Positions 22,782 through 25,118 of a stretch of DNA of 25,118 nt are shown here, one piece after another. The stretch's first letter is position 1; every line of letters starts with the position of its first letter. A program made the translations under genes and the position numbers. Below the pieces are notes generated by a model. The model saw nothing but the letters and a program-made list of their open reading frames with translations, was not told the origin of the DNA and made no database searches. The DNA comes from Pyrolobus sp964613695 (lineage in GTDB: Archaea; Thermoproteota; Thermoprotei_A; Sulfolobales; Pyrodictiaceae), in assembly GCA_964613695.1 (NCBI GenBank), contig CAZTIR010000019.1, positions 1-25,118 on the forward strand, written 5' to 3'.

Positions 22782-23630
22782 ATGAGGTTCCGGTGTTACC
22801 AGGTTAACGGGAGTGAAGGCTTGGAGCTAATACCCGGAGTCGAGCCAGTGGGCGAACACCCCATAGCATACATTAGGCCGTTGAAGGCACTCGTGATGGC
22901 AGATCTTCACCTCGGTTTCGAGGAGGAGGCCGCCAAGCACGGCTACTTCATACCACGCGTGCAGTTGAAGAGGACTCTGAGGATGCTAGAGGAGGCTCTA
23001 AGCCTCTACAACCCAGACCGCGTGATCATAGTCGGCGATGTGAAGCATACTTTCGAGAGGCTTACTAGACTGGAGCGCGAGGAGGTTGGAAAGCTCTTCG
23101 CCTTCCTCAAGAGCAAGGGTCTAGAGGTCACAGTGGTTAAGGGCAACCACGACAGCTACCTGGTTCTAGTCGCGCGCGACTACGGCGTAGAGGTGGTGAA
23201 GCCATACCTGCTCATGGGCGACTATCTCTTCATACACGGGCATAAAGAGCCGCCGCCCGAGGTTAAGCCACGCTACATAATCATGGGTCACGAGCACCCG
23301 AGTCTAAGCGTGAGAGACCGGATAGGCTTCGTTGCTAAACTACCATGCTTCCTCGTCGGAGTCCACAAGCCAACCGGGGCCCAGCTGCTCGTCTTGCCAG
23401 CGGTCGGCGTGTACCAGACGGGAACCACGGTATCCACGATACCCGAGTCCTACCTCTCACCGATACTGAGGAAGCAGGTTGAGCTCGAGAAGCTGAAGCC
23501 CTATGTGATAGCCGAGGGGCTGGGGGTGCTAGAGTTCCCCGAGCTAGGCCTCCTCGAGGAGATAATAAGCGAGGGTGGGGCTGGCGACCTACTCAGTGGG
23601 GCAGGTGCGGAGAGCACGCCTATCCGCTAG
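22782..23630 (+). CDS. Metallophosphoesterase, MJ0037/COG1407 type
   Basis: A predicted two-metal phosphoesterase of the archaeal ICC-like group; the cellular substrate is unknown and related enzymes act on nucleic acid or nucleotide phosphoesters. The 282-residue product shows MADLHLGFEEEA near 39-50, IIVGDVKH, VKGNHDS, LFIHGHK and MGHEHPS, all in family order. A helical C-terminal stretch of about 60 residues follows the catalytic domain. The ATG at 22782 gives about 12 residues ahead of the typical LxPGV beginning; a TTG at 22821 would remove them. The long gene-free interval and a strong hairpin lie immediately upstream. The 3' end overlaps the convergent tbp gene by 42 bp. Confidence 0.88.
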   Translation: MRFRCYQVNGSEGLELIPGVEPVGEHPIAYIRPLKALVMADLHLGFEEEAAKHGYFIPRVQLKRTLRMLEEALSLYNPDRVIIVGDVKHTFERLTRLEREEVGKLFAFLKSKGLEVTVVKGNHDSYLVLVARDYGVEVVKPYLLMGDYLFIHGHKEPPPEVKPRYIIMGHEHPSLSVRDRIGFVAKLPCFLVGVHKPTGAQLLVLPAVGVYQTGTTVSTIPESYLSPILRKQVELEKLKPYVIAEGLGVLEFPELGLLEEIISEGGAGDLLSGAGAESTPIR

Positions 23631-24203
23631 AATCTTCTGGATGTTCTCTACCGCCTCCGCCACCTCCTCCTCCCTCTTCGCGCCAGTGATGACCATCTTG
23701 CCGGAGCTGAAGATGAGGAGCACTACGCGAGGCTCCGACATCCTGTAGATGAGGCCTGGGAACTGCTCCGGCTCGTACATGCTATTCTCTAGCGTCAACG
23801 CAGCCTTCTCGAGATCCACACAGCAGTTCAGGTTAGCGGACGCCACTATATTCTGTATCTGCACCTTAGGCCTCCCCACAATGACAATGCCGTGGGACTT
23901 CAGCTCCCTGATAATCTTCTTCACAGCCTCTATCAGCTGCTGGGTGCTCTTTGCACCGGTTACAACCATCTTGCCAGACTTGAAGATTAGGGCTGTCACC
24001 TTAGGCTCCTCGAGCCTAAACACGAGACCCGGGAACTGCTCCGGGTTGTACTCAACGTTAGGGACGCTAGCCTCTATCGCGGCGAGGTCTAGGTTCTGGT
24101 CGAGGGTAACCGTAGCCACTATGTTCTCGATGCGATAGGTTGGTTGGGGGACGCACGGGGGCTCGCGGGTGGTGCGTATCGTGAGACGCTGGGAGGTAGA
24201 CAT
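23589..24203 (-). CDS. tbp: TATA-binding protein
   Basis: The general transcription factor that binds TATA boxes and, with TFB, recruits archaeal RNA polymerase. The 204-residue protein is the usual tandem repeat of about 90 residues: NIVATVTLDQNLDL..YNPEQFPGLVFR..SGKMVVTGAKS, then NIVASANLNCCVDL..YEPEQFPGLIYR..SGKMVITGAKR. The DNA-contacting phenylalanines in FPG and the NIVA strands are present in both. About 23 residues precede the first repeat, somewhat more than in many archaeal TBPs, and the acidic tail found in some is reduced. The ATG at 24203 has no clear ribosome binding site and lies about 23 nt after a TATA box, so the message is probably leaderless. Confidence 0.97.
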   Translation of the reverse strand: MSTSQRLTIRTTREPPCVPQPTYRIENIVATVTLDQNLDLAAIEASVPNVEYNPEQFPGLVFRLEEPKVTALIFKSGKMVVTGAKSTQQLIEAVKKIIRELKSHGIVIVGRPKVQIQNIVASANLNCCVDLEKAALTLENSMYEPEQFPGLIYRMSEPRVVLLIFSSGKMVITGAKREEEVAEAVENIQKILADRRALRTCPTE

Positions 24204-24221
24204 GTTACCAGCCTACTCCGG

Positions 24222-24230
24222 CTTAAAAAG
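24222..24230 (-). promoter_or_regulatory. TATA box for tbp
   Basis: On the minus strand this reads CTTTTTAAG, centred about 23 bases before the tbp ATG. That is the archaeal TATA-to-start distance, so transcription would begin at or next to the start codon. TBP may therefore regulate its own gene, an inference only. Confidence 0.55.
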
Positions 24231-24233
24231 GGA

Positions 24234-24253
24234 TTATAATGGGGAGCTATAAG
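24234..24253 (+). promoter_or_regulatory. TATA box candidates for hisG
   Basis: TTATAAT (24234-24240) would start transcription near 24263, giving a 13-nt leader with GGTGGAG; CTATAAG (24247-24253) would start it at the GTG itself. The first fits the visible ribosome binding site better. With the tbp TATA box it makes a compact divergent promoter of 72 bp. Confidence 0.5.
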
Positions 24254-24275
24254 TTTTGGCGTGGTGGAGTAGTTG

Positions 24276-25118
24276 GTGAGCGTCAGGCTAGCTATACCGA
24301 GTAAGGGCAGGCTAGTAGAGCCGACGATGAAGGTATTGGAGGCTGCGGGCATTCGCCCCCAGTATGCCGACGAGAGGGCTCTAATGATACCAACGAATCT
24401 CGACTGGGTGACGCTCGTTAGGCTGAGAACCGAGGACATACCCGGCGTCGTGGAGACGTGTGCAGCAGACCTCGGGATCACTGGCCTCGATTTTGTCAGG
24501 GAGTCTGGAGCCTCTGTTGAGGTGCTGGAGGATCTGGGCTTCGGCAAGGCGCGCCTGGTTATAGCCGTGCCCGAGGATAGCGGCTATGAGAATGTCGAGG
24601 AGCTGCCGGACGGCGTCAGGATAGCGACCAAGTATGTTAACATTGCTAGGAGGTTCTTTGAGAAGATTGGCAAGAGGGTTAGGATTGTGAGGGTGAGCGG
24701 CTCGACAGAGGTGATGCCCCTACTGGGAGCGGCGGACGCTATACTAGACGTGATGAGCACTGGAACAACGCTAGCAGTGCATGGTTTGAAACCCATAGCC
24801 ACCGTCATGGAGACTAGTGCTCACCTCATAGCCTGCAAGGATAGCCTCGAGGGGGAGAAGGGTAGGCTCGTGAGGCGGGTTGTCGAGCTTATTAGGAGTG
24901 TGCTGGAGGCTCAGAGGAAGAAGCTGGTTTTGATGAACGTGCCGGAGAGGCTCTTGCAGAGGGTTCTCGAGATCCTGCCTGCCATGGCGGGCCCGACGGT
25001 GGCGCGTATAGAGCGTACGCCAGAGCCCATGATGGAGGTTATAATAGTGGTTGATGAGGATGTGCTGCCCGAGGTCATACTAGCGGCGAAGGAGAGAGGC
25101 GCGCGTGACATAGTGGTG
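24276..25118 (+). CDS. hisG: ATP phosphoribosyltransferase, long form (3' end beyond window)
   Basis: Catalyses the first step of histidine synthesis, joining ATP and PRPP. The visible 281 residues have the N-terminal LAIPSKGRL, DLGITGLDFV, ATKYVNIARRFF, and the PRPP-binding region EVMPLLGAADAILDVMSTGTTL, followed by the C-terminal regulatory domain of the long form (LMNVPERLLQRVLEILPAMAGPTV), which in known enzymes binds histidine for feedback inhibition; no HisZ partner is then needed. The GTG at 24276 has GGTGGAG 7 nt upstream; the TTG just before it is the only alternative. The frame is open to the window edge; long-form enzymes have about 285-295 residues, so only a few are missing. Confidence 0.95.
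   Translation, partial: MSVRLAIPSKGRLVEPTMKVLEAAGIRPQYADERALMIPTNLDWVTLVRLRTEDIPGVVETCAADLGITGLDFVRESGASVEVLEDLGFGKARLVIAVPEDSGYENVEELPDGVRIATKYVNIARRFFEKIGKRVRIVRVSGSTEVMPLLGAADAILDVMSTGTTLAVHGLKPIATVMETSAHLIACKDSLEGEKGRLVRRVVELIRSVLEAQRKKLVLMNVPERLLQRVLEILPAMAGPTVARIERTPEPMMEVIIVVDEDVLPEVILAAKERGARDIVV

Noticed and set aside
22598..22807. 69-codon plus-strand frame running into the metallophosphoesterase start
   Set aside because: It crosses the 36-nt hairpin, is low in sequence complexity near its end (VPVGLPVGTPV comes from the inverted repeat) and has no protein-like pattern.

Overview
The window looks like chromosomal DNA of a hyperthermophilic crenarchaeon (Thermoprotei), most like the Desulfurococcales/Pyrodictiaceae. 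The reasons are TBP, aIF2-gamma, an archaeal class CCA-adding enzyme, a GPN GTPase, ribosomal protein L38e, an Rnl3-type RNA ligase, a split two-gene transketolase, many GTG/TTG starts, AGG-rich arginine codons and a C/D box sRNA. The lineage is an inference from gene content; no search was run. A run of 100 N at 14795-14894 shows this is a draft assembly.

Layout. 1-3380 holds cca (+), a GPN GTPase (-), a winged-helix protein with an acidic tail (+), a C/D box sRNA (+) and a small metallophosphodiesterase (+). 3383-9805 is one long minus-strand block read from an unrecognised gene through aroB, transketolase N and C subunits, chorismate mutase-prephenate dehydrogenase, a bifunctional sugar-phosphate nucleotidylyltransferase/acyltransferase and a membrane-anchored unknown. 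Transketolase can supply erythrose-4-phosphate, AroB makes dehydroquinate and TyrA finishes towards tyrosine, so most of the block serves aromatic amino acid synthesis. 9783-11860 carries a beta-hydroxyacid dehydrogenase and an RNA ligase (+). 11850-13971 carries a HAD phosphatase, an inositol-phosphatase-family enzyme and an unknown (-). 14113-16468 has a LOG-like protein (+), a secreted protein broken by the assembly gap (-) and a metallophosphoesterase (-). 16550-17815 is aIF2-gamma (+). 17995-19971 is a cell-surface-like pair: a pilin-like protein and a polytopic membrane protein with a long coiled coil (-). 20285-21553 is a beta-CASP RNase (-), followed by L38e (+). 22782-25118 has a metallophosphoesterase (+), TBP (-) and hisG (+, runs off the end).

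Two intervals over 300 bases lack a confident gene: 19972-20284 and 21999-22781. The second is the most unusual part of the window. It holds three perfect 8-9 bp stems arranged as a pseudoknot with an alternative pairing partner, helically phased GTTAAC repeats with a 21-bp palindrome, a near-perfect 36-nt hairpin directly before a start codon, repeated copies of a CCGGTGTTAC-type element, and one weak small reading frame. I would look there first for something undescribed.
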